NCBI GenBank assembly: GCA_022842995.1
Contig: JALHOM010000012.1
Coordinates: 1 to 36,027 of the forward strand
Reading direction: 5' to 3'
From: Candidatus Saccharimonadota bacterium
GTDB lineage: Bacteria; Patescibacteriota; Saccharimonadia; Saccharimonadales; 2-12-FULL-41-12
DNA length: 36,027 bases
Shown piece by piece: positions 23,267 through 33,700 of the stretch. The translations under genes were made by a program, and so were the position numbers. The notes beneath the pieces are model-generated. The model saw nothing but the letters and a program-made list of their open reading frames with translations, searched no databases and was not told the DNA's origin. Positions within the stretch are counted from its first letter, which is position 1. Every line of letters begins with the position of its first letter.

Positions 23267-26200
23267 CTAAGGTAATGGACAGTCAGCATCGACAGACTGC
23301 CGACACGGTGTGTCCAGCGGCTGTTGCTCGCCTCCCGTAAATGTCTTGCCGTGGCGCAAACGCTTAGATGGATCAGAGGTAAAGAACAGCGAAAGGTCAC
23401 TAATTGTCGGACCCCTGTTGACGTCTTCTGGATATCCGAATGTCTGGGATGCATCGATAGTCACATAGAAATAATAGTAGCGAGCACAGTTGATGTTCCC
23501 TCCACCACTGTTTCTGGCCGTATAGGTAGAGACGTTACCCAAGATTACGTTAGCTGCCGTACTTTCCTGGCCCCAGCCAGTCATTGGCGCCATGGTCGCG
23601 GACGTACCACAGTCTTCATTAGGATTTTGCTGCAAGGTATACGTTGATGGAGGCGTAGTTAACACGGAATCACTGCCACCAGAAACTGGGTTAATGTCAT
23701 GCATACTTCTATACGACATGCGCCACCGTGCCCCGATAGAGTTATCGAGACCGTTCATAAGCCATGACGTTGGGAAAACGTCGGTGTCGGTGTCGATCAT
23801 CCTCGAATACGAAGCCACCTGCGGCTGAGAATACAGACCAGACTGTACCGTACGATTTCCCTCAGTATATGAAACGCCGGCAGGACGAATTGCTATGGTC
23901 AACGCAACACCATTACTGTTTGAAGGCATGGTAAAAGCTGCAGGGTTTTCACTCGCAACCCGCGATTCTCTGCGAGCTGAAGACGTTGTTGCTCTATCTG
24001 CAGCGACACCGCCCGTGCTGCCAGTGTGTGTACCGTTGGTGTAATTTGTCGGGTAAGTCGTGACCGAGGCATATTCTGATCCAGCTGAATATGCTAGCCA
24101 GAGCGTATTCTGCGTTCCCCAGCTTCCAGGGTCTAAGTTAGGAGGGTCAGGAGTTGTTGTTGTTCCACCTGGGTCAACAGTAGCCGCATTAACACCGGTG
24201 GCGACCGTTCCATGCCATCTATTTGCCGGGATCCTATATACTTGAGCTGACGCTTGCTGAGCATTTGCCGTTTCAAAATTAACATTTGTACCATCTTCCG
24301 TCCCAACTGCATCAATAGCAAAGACCGAGCCCCGAATATTAGCACCTCTCGTAGCTGAAGCTACAGCCGTCCAGCCGGCTGGCGTGGTCACCGCAGCATC
24401 GGTATCACTGCTAAATAATACAAGTAGTAAATCTCCCGGATCGACGGTGGCCGGCATGGTGACGTTATGCGGTATCGTATCCGTATTGAATGCCTGCGTT
24501 GACACCGAGCTAACGGATGGGAATAACTCGCAGCCCCCACCGGTTACATACATCTTACCGTTGGCATACGCGACGGCGTTTCCGTACCGATCACCGCTAT
24601 AGCGGGCATTTGTTTCATACCACTCACCAAGACCGGTCGAGTTATTCCCTGTTGCAATCGTCGTATTTGCACTGATTGGTGCCAGCAAAGTATTTGGCAC
24701 ACAGTCCACATCAGAACTCCTTCCGCCAACGAGATACATATACCCATTGGCCGCAAAAGCATCGGCCTGAATAATTGGCTCTGGCAGACTTGTCGTATAC
24801 GACCAAGTACCCAGCGAGCCATCGAGCACCGTATACCCTGTTCCGGACGGTAAAGTCTTAGAAACACTAACCGTCATGCTCGTACCACTAGGGACGGTCA
24901 AAATTGTGGCAATTTCCCCATCTCGATATTGCAACGTTGACCCTATCATGGCGGTCGTCCATGCCGTACCCGTTCCGGTGATTGCACTTCCTGTTTGCTG
25001 GATAGTACCGGCCTTATAGCCGATAGAAGTATACTGGACATCACTCAAATACTGCGTACCGTTTGAACCACCCATAATATAGATATTGTTGGCATAGGCA
25101 ACCGCCGAATGCCCAAATCGAGCGATATTAAAGGTATTGGTGCTGGTTGTCCATGCCGCCCCGATTATACCGCCCGTTAACTTAGGGCTGATGTACGTTA
25201 CGTTAGATACTGCCCCTGTGGAATCGTATCCTCCGGTTACGTATATTCGATCGTCCCAAACTGTCGAACTAAATTTTGTTCGACCATCTGGCAGATCATT
25301 AGCCGCTCCAACAGTACCCCACGTTGGGTTTCCCGAGGTAATACCGGTTGTATAGTAGATAGTCTCATACTCATTCGTAGCTGTGTTGTCCTGGCCACCG
25401 ATGTAATATAGCGTGTTTTGGACAGCCTCAAGCTGACCCCAAGCCCTCGTTGCCGGCAATGCACCACCCGTATTCCAAGCATTGGTCAGATTTCCATAAT
25501 CATCGATTTGCGTATACTGGACGCTGTCAGTGGTCGTCGAACAATCATCATTACTTGTACAGCCACCGGCTACATATAGATAACCGTTTAAAATCACGCT
25601 ACTGGCGCCAATTCTATCAGTCGCAAATTGGTTGGTGCTTGCGGTATATCCAATCGGTGTACCACTGTCGTTGTTATATAACTGGAAGGTCTGAACCTCT
25701 GGCTGCATCGCCGTACACTGATCGGGCGCACCACCAGTACCACATCCTCCGATAGCATAGACGTAGCCGTTGCTCACAATAGTCCTCAGATCCCATCTTG
25801 GCGTCACCACAACGCCTGAGCTATCCCAAGCACTCAACTGGCCCGTACTCACATCAATTTTTGAGAACAAAAGATCCTGCAGTGAAGCAGAGCCACTAAA
25901 TCCGGCCAGAGAATAGATATAGCCATTGTAGCCAAAGGCTACTGCACGACGCCGAACAGGGTCCATGAGTGCCGTAGCAAACGTCCAGTTTGACCCCCCA
26001 TCAGTACTAACAATATCATTATTGTTATCTATTGCTGCAAACATCGTTACCTCACGGTTTGCATTGAATGGTGACCGACAAGGTCCGAGCGTTCCTGCTA
26101 CCGGACATGCCCCGCCAACCAGATAAACCCGGTTAGCGTATACCGTTCCACTCATCAGCCCGATTCCTTGATTACCTGTAGCGCCTGCAGTAATGTCGGC

Positions 26201-29200
26201 ATCTACCTGAAGTTGTCCTGCTGTTGTGCAATCATTTAGATCATCTTCCTCAAGCAGCCCTGATGGCAATATATTACATTTATAAACACCGTTGAAATAT
26301 GTATTACAGCCAATTCCATTTCCAGCAGTACCGAGGTTGCAGCCTCCGATAACATATAAATTACCCGGGTACGTGCTGGCTGCTGAAGGGTTAGCTCGGG
26401 TAAAGGCATAGGAGTAGCCTCTGGCCGTTCCCAGATCCAGATTTGCAAACGTCTGAGTAGACCATGCGCCAGACAGTGACCCATCTGCGTTTAAAAGTAC
26501 ACTCCATACGTTGGCCTGCCAGTTGTCGCCGTTAGTTCCTCCGACAACATACACATAGTTATTAAATACTGTTACCGCACCTGTTCCCACCCCAGTAGTC
26601 CCATTAATCCTGTTGGTATTATCGACACACCATAGTCCATAACTCGTATTCGGTGAAGCACAGACAGCCGGCGCAACCATCTGGCCAGTTGAGCTTAACG
26701 CAGCATATGCAACATTGCCGCTCATCTCAGAGGCACCGTTATAGCATTCTTCAGTCGTTCCAATATTCGTACAACCACCGATGTTATATATAAAGCCATT
26801 ATTAATTACTACCATGCTCGACATCTGGCCACCTTGTCCAGCAGCGTCACCGGCTGGTGGCAAGTCACAGTTCACCGGACTAACACCACTACACGGGGCA
26901 AACGTATCTGGCTCAGAGTTACTCACGGTACTGGCGTCACCAGGTGGGTTAACGGCACCGAACTCCACGTTACGATGTGTCGCAAAACAAACACCGGTTG
27001 AGGTATTTTGACGATTGCAGCCACCGGCCCGATACAGACCACCTTGCCAAGCCATGAAGTTATGCCCAATTCGTTGATTGCTCAAGGTTGCGATGGAGTT
27101 CCACGGTGATAAACTGCCATCGGCATTGATGCTTGCCAGCTGCACATCACTCGCCACCGTGGAACAGAAACCACCCGTTAAGGCCGTACAACCCCCAGAC
27201 ATATAAATATAAGCACCCCAAACAGCGGTCATTTGGCCACCAAAACTGGCTCGGGCAGTCGTAAAGTTACTGGTGGCCTGCCAGGCGTTCATCCCGCCCG
27301 TACTGGTTAACTTGCTGTAGAATACGGTGTTGCGGAGTGTGCCGTTATTGTTGCCACCGATGATGTACATAAAGTCGTTATAGATATGTATTGAGTGGCC
27401 AAAACGTGCCGTCGGGGTTGTTAGGTCCTGCATATTGGTCGTCGACCAGGCGGATATATCCCCGGTCGGCAAAATATCGGCGGCATGAACAGTGTTTATG
27501 CTAGCACCAGCAGTGTCACGACCACCAACTAGATACAATTTGTTTTTATAAGCTGCAATAGAGGTATATGAGCGTGCGCTGGGTAATGTATTGGATGAAG
27601 CAAACCAATACGCAGGTGTCCCGCCCATCGGGTGCCATAACTGTGGTTCGCCATTGGCTCCGAGTTTCGCAACCCAAACGGTGTTCGTGCCATTTGCTGC
27701 AGTTCCATTAGTCGTCCCGCCAAGGGCGTATAAATAACCGTTGTAGGTGGTCATCGACATCCCCACCCTATTGGCCGGCAAATTATACGCCGAGTTCGAA
27801 CACCAACCGTTGCACGTACCAGTTCCGGGGTTTGGACTATCAATGGCGTATGTTGTGTCATTGAACTGGGCCCACTCTACCGTATTTTGATACCCTGCAG
27901 TCACCGTAGCAGCCCTGATCGGCAAAGAAGAGGAGCCATATGAATCAACCAAGATGCCGTCACTGGCTAAATTTGCGGCCGCAGCTGCGTTGGTTGCCAA
28001 TGGAGGCTGATCAAGCGTTGCAACAACCAGCCCAGCGCTGTTTGCATTCGCCACCAAACTCGCTCCTGAAAACACCTTGGTATGGCCCGAAGGTAGCCAC
28101 GTATATTCCGAAGGGTCATCATCATCAATCGCGGCAGCCCGTAAAATTAATGAAGCATCTGTATTGGGGGTTACCGCTGGGAACTGCGGTATCCCATCCG
28201 AAGCATTGAAGCCACGTCCTGTACAACTCGGCAACGGCGTACAGGCGATAGGGTTTACTGGGTCAAAACCTTTTATGCGAACAATTACCCCGACCCATTG
28301 CTCGGAGGCAGCCCCTGTCCAGACATAACTTGCAGCCTCATTACCGCCGCCGGCGTCTGTGCCAATTTTGTAATATGCAGCATGCTCCCTGGTGCTGCCA
28401 CCGCCGGCATCATTATCGGCATATTCGGTCCATCCAGCCGGTGGCGTTACCGTCATCGCAGCGTCGTGAGCAATCAATGCAACGTAGAGATCTCCTGCTG
28501 GTCGAGTCGTCGGCATATTCATGGTAAAGGTTGTGCTGTCGGTTGTCTGAACCGAGGACTGTTGAGAGGCAATATACGGCATAGTCGGGTCAATTCTTCC
28601 CCCCGCCCGATACACATAACCCCCAGCAGCAGCCATAGAGTGGTCCCATAAGCCCGCGGCCATATCTACACTGTCAACCCAGCCGTCGATTCGCGCACCC
28701 GTAGTCTGGCTCTTCTGGATGAGCTGATTTGTTGTATCAAAATCGATGTTCGTTTCGTTATTTCCCTTCATCAACTTCCGGGCAGATTCAATATAGATGG
28801 TCGGGTCGATACTCAAAGGGTAATTAGCTTGATCAAGACCCATTGCCTTGATAGTCAAGGTATTTCCGACAAGCGTGTACTGGGCCGAGGCTTTACTCTC
28901 TTTTTTAATTCCTTCTAAAATTACCGGCTTAGGAATCGAGAACACGAGTTTTGTTTTAGCCCCATTCTTGCGGGCTTTTTCAAGTAATTGAGCATCCTTT
29001 TCAGTTGCTGTTTTTACATCTCCCAACATCGGTGAATCAATTCCATAAACCCCTATCGAGCCATCTGGTTCTAGGCGAGCTTCAGTGCCTGCTGGTAAGC
29101 CGAGTTCGTAATCAAAGCTCATCTCCTTTTCGTGAAATTTATGCAATATGATGTCTTCTTTAACACCAGTGGCCTGCAACGAGTAAACCTTCGTAGCGTC

Positions 29201-29812
29201 CATGCCCGTCACCGGATAAACCACTCGACTCTGATTTTTTTGAGGCAAACCAACGTTAAAACCTGGTTTCATTGTCAAAGAGATATTATGAGCCAAATCA
29301 ATAACAGAAATGCCCTGCTCTTTGTCGCCAAACTCGGCACTAATTTTCGGGCTTGATGTATCGCCGACCAATTCTCCGAGGTTGGTATTATCTTTATTGA
29401 AAAAATATTTTTTATCTTTTTGTGAATAAACCAACTTGGCATCATATTGCTTAATAGGTTCAGTCAATAAAACTGATTCAAATTTTGCTAAATCATATTT
29501 GTTTTCGTCTTGTCGACCCTGAATAATTGGAAAAATGATTTCTGCTAAAATTAACAAAATCATAACCCCGATAACAACCCTGAAGAGGAGTGGGACACTT
29601 AAAAATAAACGAACAAACCGCGTTTTATCCTTGGCTTGTCGCAGTACCTTCTCTCCAACGACAGCGGGTTTAATTGGTCTGGAAGCTGAATTTTGCTGTT
29701 TTGAACCATGCGATACATGCGAATTAACCGGCGCATGACGATATACGCCTTCATTAAAACGCGGCAACGGTCTTCTCAGCCGATTAAAGTTATGGTCTTT
29801 ATTTCGGTCCAA
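23267..29812 (-). CDS. Giant membrane-anchored Kelch-repeat surface protein
   Basis: 2181 residues, starting at TTG with GAGG about 10 nt upstream. A basic cytoplasmic N-terminus is followed by one TM helix at about 68-95 (LLFRVVIGVMILLILAEIIF). A ~250-residue beta domain comes next (to about 345, YPLSIDPTIYIESARKLMKG). About 18 Kelch motifs follow, of the form YxYxxGG (YVYRAGG, YLYALGG, KLYLVGG, FMYIIGG, NIYIMGG, KMYVTGG), enough for two or three propellers; many read GGC and may be disulfide-linked. Two related beta-sandwich modules interrupt the propeller (GDLYVALIAHD...TPPAGWTEY near 440 and GDLLLVLFSSD...TTPAGWTAV near 1800), and a GTGTAWTTAMIGST module is inserted in one blade. The C-terminal ~200 residues form another beta domain. 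Adhesion or carbohydrate binding is inferred. Confidence 0.9.
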   Translation of the reverse strand: MDRNKDHNFNRLRRPLPRFNEGVYRHAPVNSHVSHGSKQQNSASRPIKPAVVGEKVLRQAKDKTRFVRLFLSVPLLFRVVIGVMILLILAEIIFPIIQGRQDENKYDLAKFESVLLTEPIKQYDAKLVYSQKDKKYFFNKDNTNLGELVGDTSSPKISAEFGDKEQGISVIDLAHNISLTMKPGFNVGLPQKNQSRVVYPVTGMDATKVYSLQATGVKEDIILHKFHEKEMSFDYELGLPAGTEARLEPDGSIGVYGIDSPMLGDVKTATEKDAQLLEKARKNGAKTKLVFSIPKPVILEGIKKESKASAQYTLVGNTLTIKAMGLDQANYPLSIDPTIYIESARKLMKGNNETNIDFDTTNQLIQKSQTTGARIDGWVDSVDMAAGLWDHSMAAAGGYVYRAGGRIDPTMPYIASQQSSVQTTDSTTFTMNMPTTRPAGDLYVALIAHDAAMTVTPPAGWTEYADNDAGGGSTREHAAYYKIGTDAGGGNEAASYVWTGAASEQWVGVIVRIKGFDPVNPIACTPLPSCTGRGFNASDGIPQFPAVTPNTDASLILRAAAIDDDDPSEYTWLPSGHTKVFSGASLVANANSAGLVVATLDQPPLATNAAAAANLASDGILVDSYGSSSLPIRAATVTAGYQNTVEWAQFNDTTYAIDSPNPGTGTCNGWCSNSAYNLPANRVGMSMTTYNGYLYALGGTTNGTAANGTNTVWVAKLGANGEPQLWHPMGGTPAYWFASSNTLPSARSYTSIAAYKNKLYLVGGRDTAGASINTVHAADILPTGDISAWSTTNMQDLTTPTARFGHSIHIYNDFMYIIGGNNNGTLRNTVFYSKLTSTGGMNAWQATSNFTTARASFGGQMTAVWGAYIYMSGGCTALTGGFCSTVASDVQLASINADGSLSPWNSIATLSNQRIGHNFMAWQGGLYRAGGCNRQNTSTGVCFATHRNVEFGAVNPPGDASTVSNSEPDTFAPCSGVSPVNCDLPPAGDAAGQGGQMSSMVVINNGFIYNIGGCTNIGTTEECYNGASEMSGNVAYAALSSTGQMVAPAVCASPNTSYGLWCVDNTNRINGTTGVGTGAVTVFNNYVYVVGGTNGDNWQANVWSVLLNADGSLSGAWSTQTFANLDLGTARGYSYAFTRANPSAASTYPGNLYVIGGCNLGTAGNGIGCNTYFNGVYKCNILPSGLLEEDDLNDCTTAGQLQVDADITAGATGNQGIGLMSGTVYANRVYLVGGACPVAGTLGPCRSPFNANREVTMFAAIDNNNDIVSTDGGSNWTFATALMDPVRRRAVAFGYNGYIYSLAGFSGSASLQDLLFSKIDVSTGQLSAWDSSGVVVTPRWDLRTIVSNGYVYAIGGCGTGGAPDQCTAMQPEVQTFQLYNNDSGTPIGYTASTNQFATDRIGASSVILNGYLYVAGGCTSNDDCSTTTDSVQYTQIDDYGNLTNAWNTGGALPATRAWGQLEAVQNTLYYIGGQDNTATNEYETIYYTTGITSGNPTWGTVGAANDLPDGRTKFSSTVWDDRIYVTGGYDSTGAVSNVTYISPKLTGGIIGAAWTTSTNTFNIARFGHSAVAYANNIYIMGGSNGTQYLSDVQYTSIGYKAGTIQQTGSAITGTGTAWTTAMIGSTLQYRDGEIATILTVPSGTSMTVSVSKTLPSGTGYTVLDGSLGTWSYTTSLPEPIIQADAFAANGYMYLVGGRSSDVDCVPNTLLAPISANTTIATGNNSTGLGEWYETNARYSGDRYGNAVAYANGKMYVTGGGCELFPSVSSVSTQAFNTDTIPHNVTMPATVDPGDLLLVLFSSDTDAAVTTPAGWTAVASATRGANIRGSVFAIDAVGTEDGTNVNFETANAQQASAQVYRIPANRWHGTVATGVNAATVDPGGTTTTPDPPNLDPGSWGTQNTLWLAYSAGSEYASVTTYPTNYTNGTHTGSTGGVAADRATTSSARRESRVASENPAAFTMPSNSNGVALTIAIRPAGVSYTEGNRTVQSGLYSQPQVASYSRMIDTDTDVFPTSWLMNGLDNSIGARWRMSYRSMHDINPVSGGSDSVLTTPPSTYTLQQNPNEDCGTSATMAPMTGWGQESTAANVILGNVSTYTARNSGGGNINCARYYYFYVTIDASQTFGYPEDVNRGPTISDLSLFFTSDPSKRLRHGKTFTGGEQQPLDTPCRQSVDADCPLP

Positions 29813-29960
29813 CTCTTTAGCTTTCCTCTAATGCTAATATCATATCAAATTCTATAGCCGTTTACTACAGCTTTACCCCCGTTTTTGACTTAAACTCGTT
29901 GAGTCGAAAATGTATTCAATATTTCATTCAGAAGTCACCGAAAATAATATTTTGAAATAA

Positions 29961-30029
29961 AAAACATTGCAGCCATTTTTTTCGTAATTTAGGCCGCAAA
30001 TCCTAAGTTACAAGAGGCTGCAATGTTTT
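29961..30029 (-). terminator. Long-loop terminator-like hairpin with nested CCGCAAAT stem-loop
   Basis: AAAACATTGCAGCC and GGCTGCAATGTTTT pair over 14 bp, followed by TTATTT on the minus strand. The ~41-nt loop holds a second stem, GTAATTTAGG/CCTAAGTTAC (29984-29993/30002-30011), around the octamer CCGCAAAT. It lies between the Kelch gene and the upstream region, so it may end a transcript from about 30330. Confidence 0.6.
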
Positions 30030-30065
30030 ATAAATTCCTACCAGTTTGACCCCAAAGAGATTTCC

Positions 30066-30105
30066 TTAATTCAAGTCCTCCTTAAGGAGCAGTCCATTGA
30101 ATTAA
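30066..30105. repeat. Stem-loop with internal palindrome
   Basis: TTAATTCAA and TTGAATTAA pair around a loop that contains the perfect palindrome CTCCTTAAGGAG (30078-30089). It lies between the two CCGCAAAT-containing segments. Confidence 0.5.
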
Positions 30106-30186
30106 TACGCAAAGTGGAAAGGTCATTTTTGTTTCCTTTTTGTATTTGTTTTTAACTAAGCCGCAAATCCTAAATAAAAACCAAAG

Positions 30187-30318
30187 AGGAAGAACGAGGG
30201 CGACAGATCGATGAATATATTAAGTATTTTTGAAGCAGCATTCTCCGCAAATAGAATGATACTTGACTTAATGTGGTGATCGATCTAAAGAGAACGATGC
30301 GCCCTCGCCGTAGTTCCT
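30187..30318. ncRNA. Rod-like structured RNA candidate (strand unknown)
   Basis: Nested complementary segments close a ~132-nt rod. They are AGGAA/TTCCT (30187/30314), CGAGGGCG/CGCCCTCG (30195/30300), AGATCGAT/ATCGATCT (30205/30279), ATTAAGT/ACTTAAT (30219/30266) and CATTCT/AGAATG (30239/30253), with loop CCGCAAAT. Perfect matches in five consecutive stems are unlikely by chance. The minus strand is favoured because the terminator-like hairpin at 29961-30029 would end such a transcript. It does not show tmRNA, RNase P or SRP RNA signatures. A 6S-like rod is conceivable but shorter than known 6S RNAs. Confidence 0.5.
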
Positions 30319-30338
30319 GGTAGTGCCAAACAGCTTTT

Positions 30339-30385
30339 TAAGAAAAACCGCTTGGCGTCCTCGGCGGAACAAGCCCGCCGAAGGA
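30339..30385 (-). terminator. Possible terminator downstream of the propeller protein
   Basis: TCCTTCGGCGGG and CCGCCGAGGA pair around a short loop on the minus strand. A TTTTTCTT run begins about 10 nt after the stem, further than usual. It lies ~320 bp past the stop of the propeller gene. Confidence 0.4.
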
Positions 30386-30407
30386 GTGGAAGAGAAGAAT
30401 GTTGGTT

Positions 30408-30494
30408 AGCTGTGAGCTGTGAGCTGTGAGTCGTGAGCTATGAGACATGAGCTTTGAGCTATGAGTCATGAGACATGAGTCATCAGTTGTATGG
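30408..30494. repeat. Degenerate heptamer array (AGCTGTG/AGTCATG type)
   Basis: About twelve consecutive 7-bp units: AGCTGTG x3, AGTCGTG, AGCTATG, AGACATG, AGCTTTG, AGCTATG, AGTCATG, AGACATG, then decaying. Consensus is AGYYRTG. The same units build the helix-45 insertion of 23S at 19078-19147. The rest of the 30386-30704 interval shows no supported gene. Confidence 0.8.
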
Positions 30495-30704
30495 CATGAG
30501 ATATCAGAGTAGGCATATGCAGATTTTTGATTCATTATTGTAGCCAGCCCAATAGTCGGTAGCAACGGACGAATTTGAGTGCAATTTGGAATGAAGGCCG
30601 AGCGATAAAGCGGAGACGTATATGAAATACGGCGAGCTTTAGAGTCGAAGGTCTTCGTCCAAAGTGTGCCAAATCTCGTTCGTTGGTCAGTTATATAGCT
30701 CATC

Positions 30705-33700
30705 TTATCGTCCCGTTGTTACAAAGCTTAAGGTTGACACATAGGCATTCGCATTACTATTCGCCTTCACATTGATCTTGAAGATAACGAAGTTACCTGC
30801 CGATGAGTTTGTGAAGCTACAGCCCGTTGATTCATTTCCATTCACGCCGACAGATTGCCATGTATTGGCGACAGTCACTACTGTTGTTTCGCCGGTACCA
30901 CATCTCGTGACTGCAGAACCGGTACTCTTGAACATCTCATAGGTAACGGCCGCATTTGCTATGCTGTCAGTGCGAGCGACCAGCTGTACGGTATCGTCAC
31001 TTGAGAAGCCGTTAAAGGTGGTTGGCAGCTGGTACGAGACGTAGATGCTGTAGGTTTGCTGGGTAGCCTGAGGTGATGTCCATTTGTAGAAGTTGCGTGA
31101 TTCACCAGAGCTACAAAGGCTGGTATTTACATCGAGGACGCCCGTCTGATTAGAGCAGAGATCGGCCGTCATTGTACCTACGCCAGAGCCATTCAAGACG
31201 GCGCCTGAGTATTCAGGGTTCAAGTTCACGAAGTTATCTGGTGCAGCACCACAAGCACCCCAACCATCAGCTTCGTAACATTGGATGCGACCGGTGATGG
31301 TGTCGTAGTACATAGAGCCAAGGTAGGCGTCGTTGTTATTGGCAATTGGAGCACCATTTGATCGATCGAGCGTGAAGAGTGTCGTAGGTCCACCCCTACT
31401 ACCACCACCGATCTGGACATTAGAAGAGTTATTGGTGTTCAAAGTTACTGTTAAGGCGTCAATATAGAATGTTCTCGTCGCACCTGGAGCTGTCGGCTGG
31501 TAGATCACCAAATCTGGGTCTGTAATACCAGATCCTGGTGTCGTAATAACACAAGTTATTTTTGTAAATGCGGTCGTAGAAACAGTCTGGGTGTTATAGT
31601 CTGCGCATAATTGCGCTGCGGCAGGCGTTCCACTACCGCCAGCCGGCAAGAAGCCGACGCGGATATCAGACCATGCCGTCGTACTTCTCGCATAGAAAGT
31701 AACGAGATACTGAGTATTTATACTTGGAATGATTGTTAAGTTATTGCGAATACCTTGGTTGATATGGTTAGTGACGTCCGCCTGAGCCGAACCACTCGTG
31801 TCATAGATGACGGATGTACTTCTCGATACAGTACTTGTTCCGGCACCACCATCGGCATCATAAGCTTGCCAGTTGGTACCGACCGCTAAATCGACGCTTC
31901 CATCAACTGCATGGTTAACATCTGCATTGACCGTGACACTGAGGTTATCAATATAGAATATGCGTGATGTCGTGTCTGTCTGTCTTATGAATATGGCGTT
32001 TCCCGCTGTTATCGTCGTACCATTTGGCGCCGCAGTAAAATTACAGCTGACTCGTGTCCATGTTGTTGTATTAACGTTAAAGCCTGCTGTGTAAATACCA
32101 TAGTTCTGAGAAGTTACTGCTTGGCTCGTGCCAGCTGTTAGTTGCGTTGCGCTCGTAAAGCCGGTGATCACGGTCGACTGACCATTAGCAAAGACGAATG
32201 TAGATCCGACCATTGAAGCGGTCCAGGCGGTTCCAGTTCCAGTAATCGTCGTGGTTGTCTGGCTAGCGGTACCGGTGCTATAAGTCGGCAAACCAGCAAC
32301 ACAGTGGCGAGCATTGGCAACGGTGCCATCAAAAGAGTACATGACGTCCATAGCGCTAAAGCCATTTGCGGCAGCCCTTGCAGTAAAGGAAACTTGGTAT
32401 TCAAGGCTGTTGGTAAGTGTCGACGTTAAGGTGTTTCTAATACCTTGCGTTGCTACACCAGTTGTCGAAACAGACGCAGAACCCTGCCCTGTTGCTACAT
32501 TAGTTGTTTCCCGACCAGTAGTTTCTAAACCACCAGCCGATGCGTCAGCCCACATCGTGTAGGTCGCACTCTCTGAACCACCGTTATTGGCAAATTCACG
32601 AGCATTATTATTAACCGTAAACAAGTTAGAGCCAATTGACGTCTGGACTTCCAAAAGTCCACCGGTGATTTCGTCGGCACCGGTACCATTTCGGACGGTT
32701 AGACCGTTAGATGTAGCGGTATTCTTAAGGACGAGCTCGGCGGCACCAGCTGAAGACGCAGTGTTGTTATAGGCAGCCTGAAGGTCAGTTGAGCTTGAGG
32801 CACCGGCAGCGGTCCAGTCAGTACCGTTCCAGATCAATGTTGCTGTACTGTTGGCCTTAAGCACGATATCTATCGGTGTTCTACTACTATTAAGTCGCAA
32901 TGTGAAGTCCTGAGAGCCACTTCGAGCTGCGACGTATAGAACTCGACCGATAACAGATTGACCTGGGTCACCGAGTGTCGCGATAACGCCACTGACAGAT
33001 GCCGTAATTGGTAAGGTGCTGAAGGTATTTTGGTTGCCAGCAGTTATAGCCTGCACACCGGTACTGGTGATGGTTTGGATTGGAGCTGTCGAGAAGGCTG
33101 TCGATGAAAGATTAACGATACCCTGGAAGCCGCTACCTGTTGCCGCACCACCAGTAATCGTGACATCACCACCATTGGCATTTGTTCCACCGGCAGCTCC
33201 ACCCTGTAGACTCAAGGTTCCACCAGTGTTTGCCCCAGCCCCAGCACCACCTGCACCAGCAGCAAAGGTCAGGCCGTTACCAACCGCGTTGGTTGTACGA
33301 GTCTGAACGTTAACTGTTCTGGTAGCGCCTTCGCCGAAGGTCAAATCAGCCGAAGGAGCTGCTGTATTAATACCAATTCTACTATTAACTGTATCAACGT
33401 TAAGGACGCCCGAACCGCTGCTGTTCTGTACCTGGAAGGCCGAAACAGAGCTGGTGCCCCTAAATACTGTCTCGCCTGATCCATTGATCCTTAATCTTTC
33501 TACGCCATTTGTACTGAGAGTGAATGGATCTGTAATCCCGTTAACGAAGATGTTCTGCAAGAATACATTGTTGAAACCAGCCGTGCTTGAACCGATATTT
33601 ATACCGCCGGTTACTACTCCGCTAGCGGATGCTAGACTACAGGTTATGTCTGCACACTTTAGGGTACCGAGGTTATTATCGGCATTTGCATTGAAATCCC

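Noticed and set aside
30187-30318. 6S RNA, SRP RNA, RNase P RNA or tmRNA
   Set aside because: GAAGCAGCA resembles part of the SRP loop, but GGUC and the closing pattern are missing. There are no RNase P conserved blocks and no tmRNA ends or tag. The rod is shorter than known 6S RNAs.
30408-30494. CRISPR array
   Set aside because: The units are 7 bp and contiguous, with no spacers and no cas genes.
30338-30703. 121-residue minus-strand ORF starting 1 nt after the propeller gene stop
   Set aside because: Its second half is a translation of the heptamer array and a hairpin. The first half matches nothing I recognise and no ribosome site is evident.
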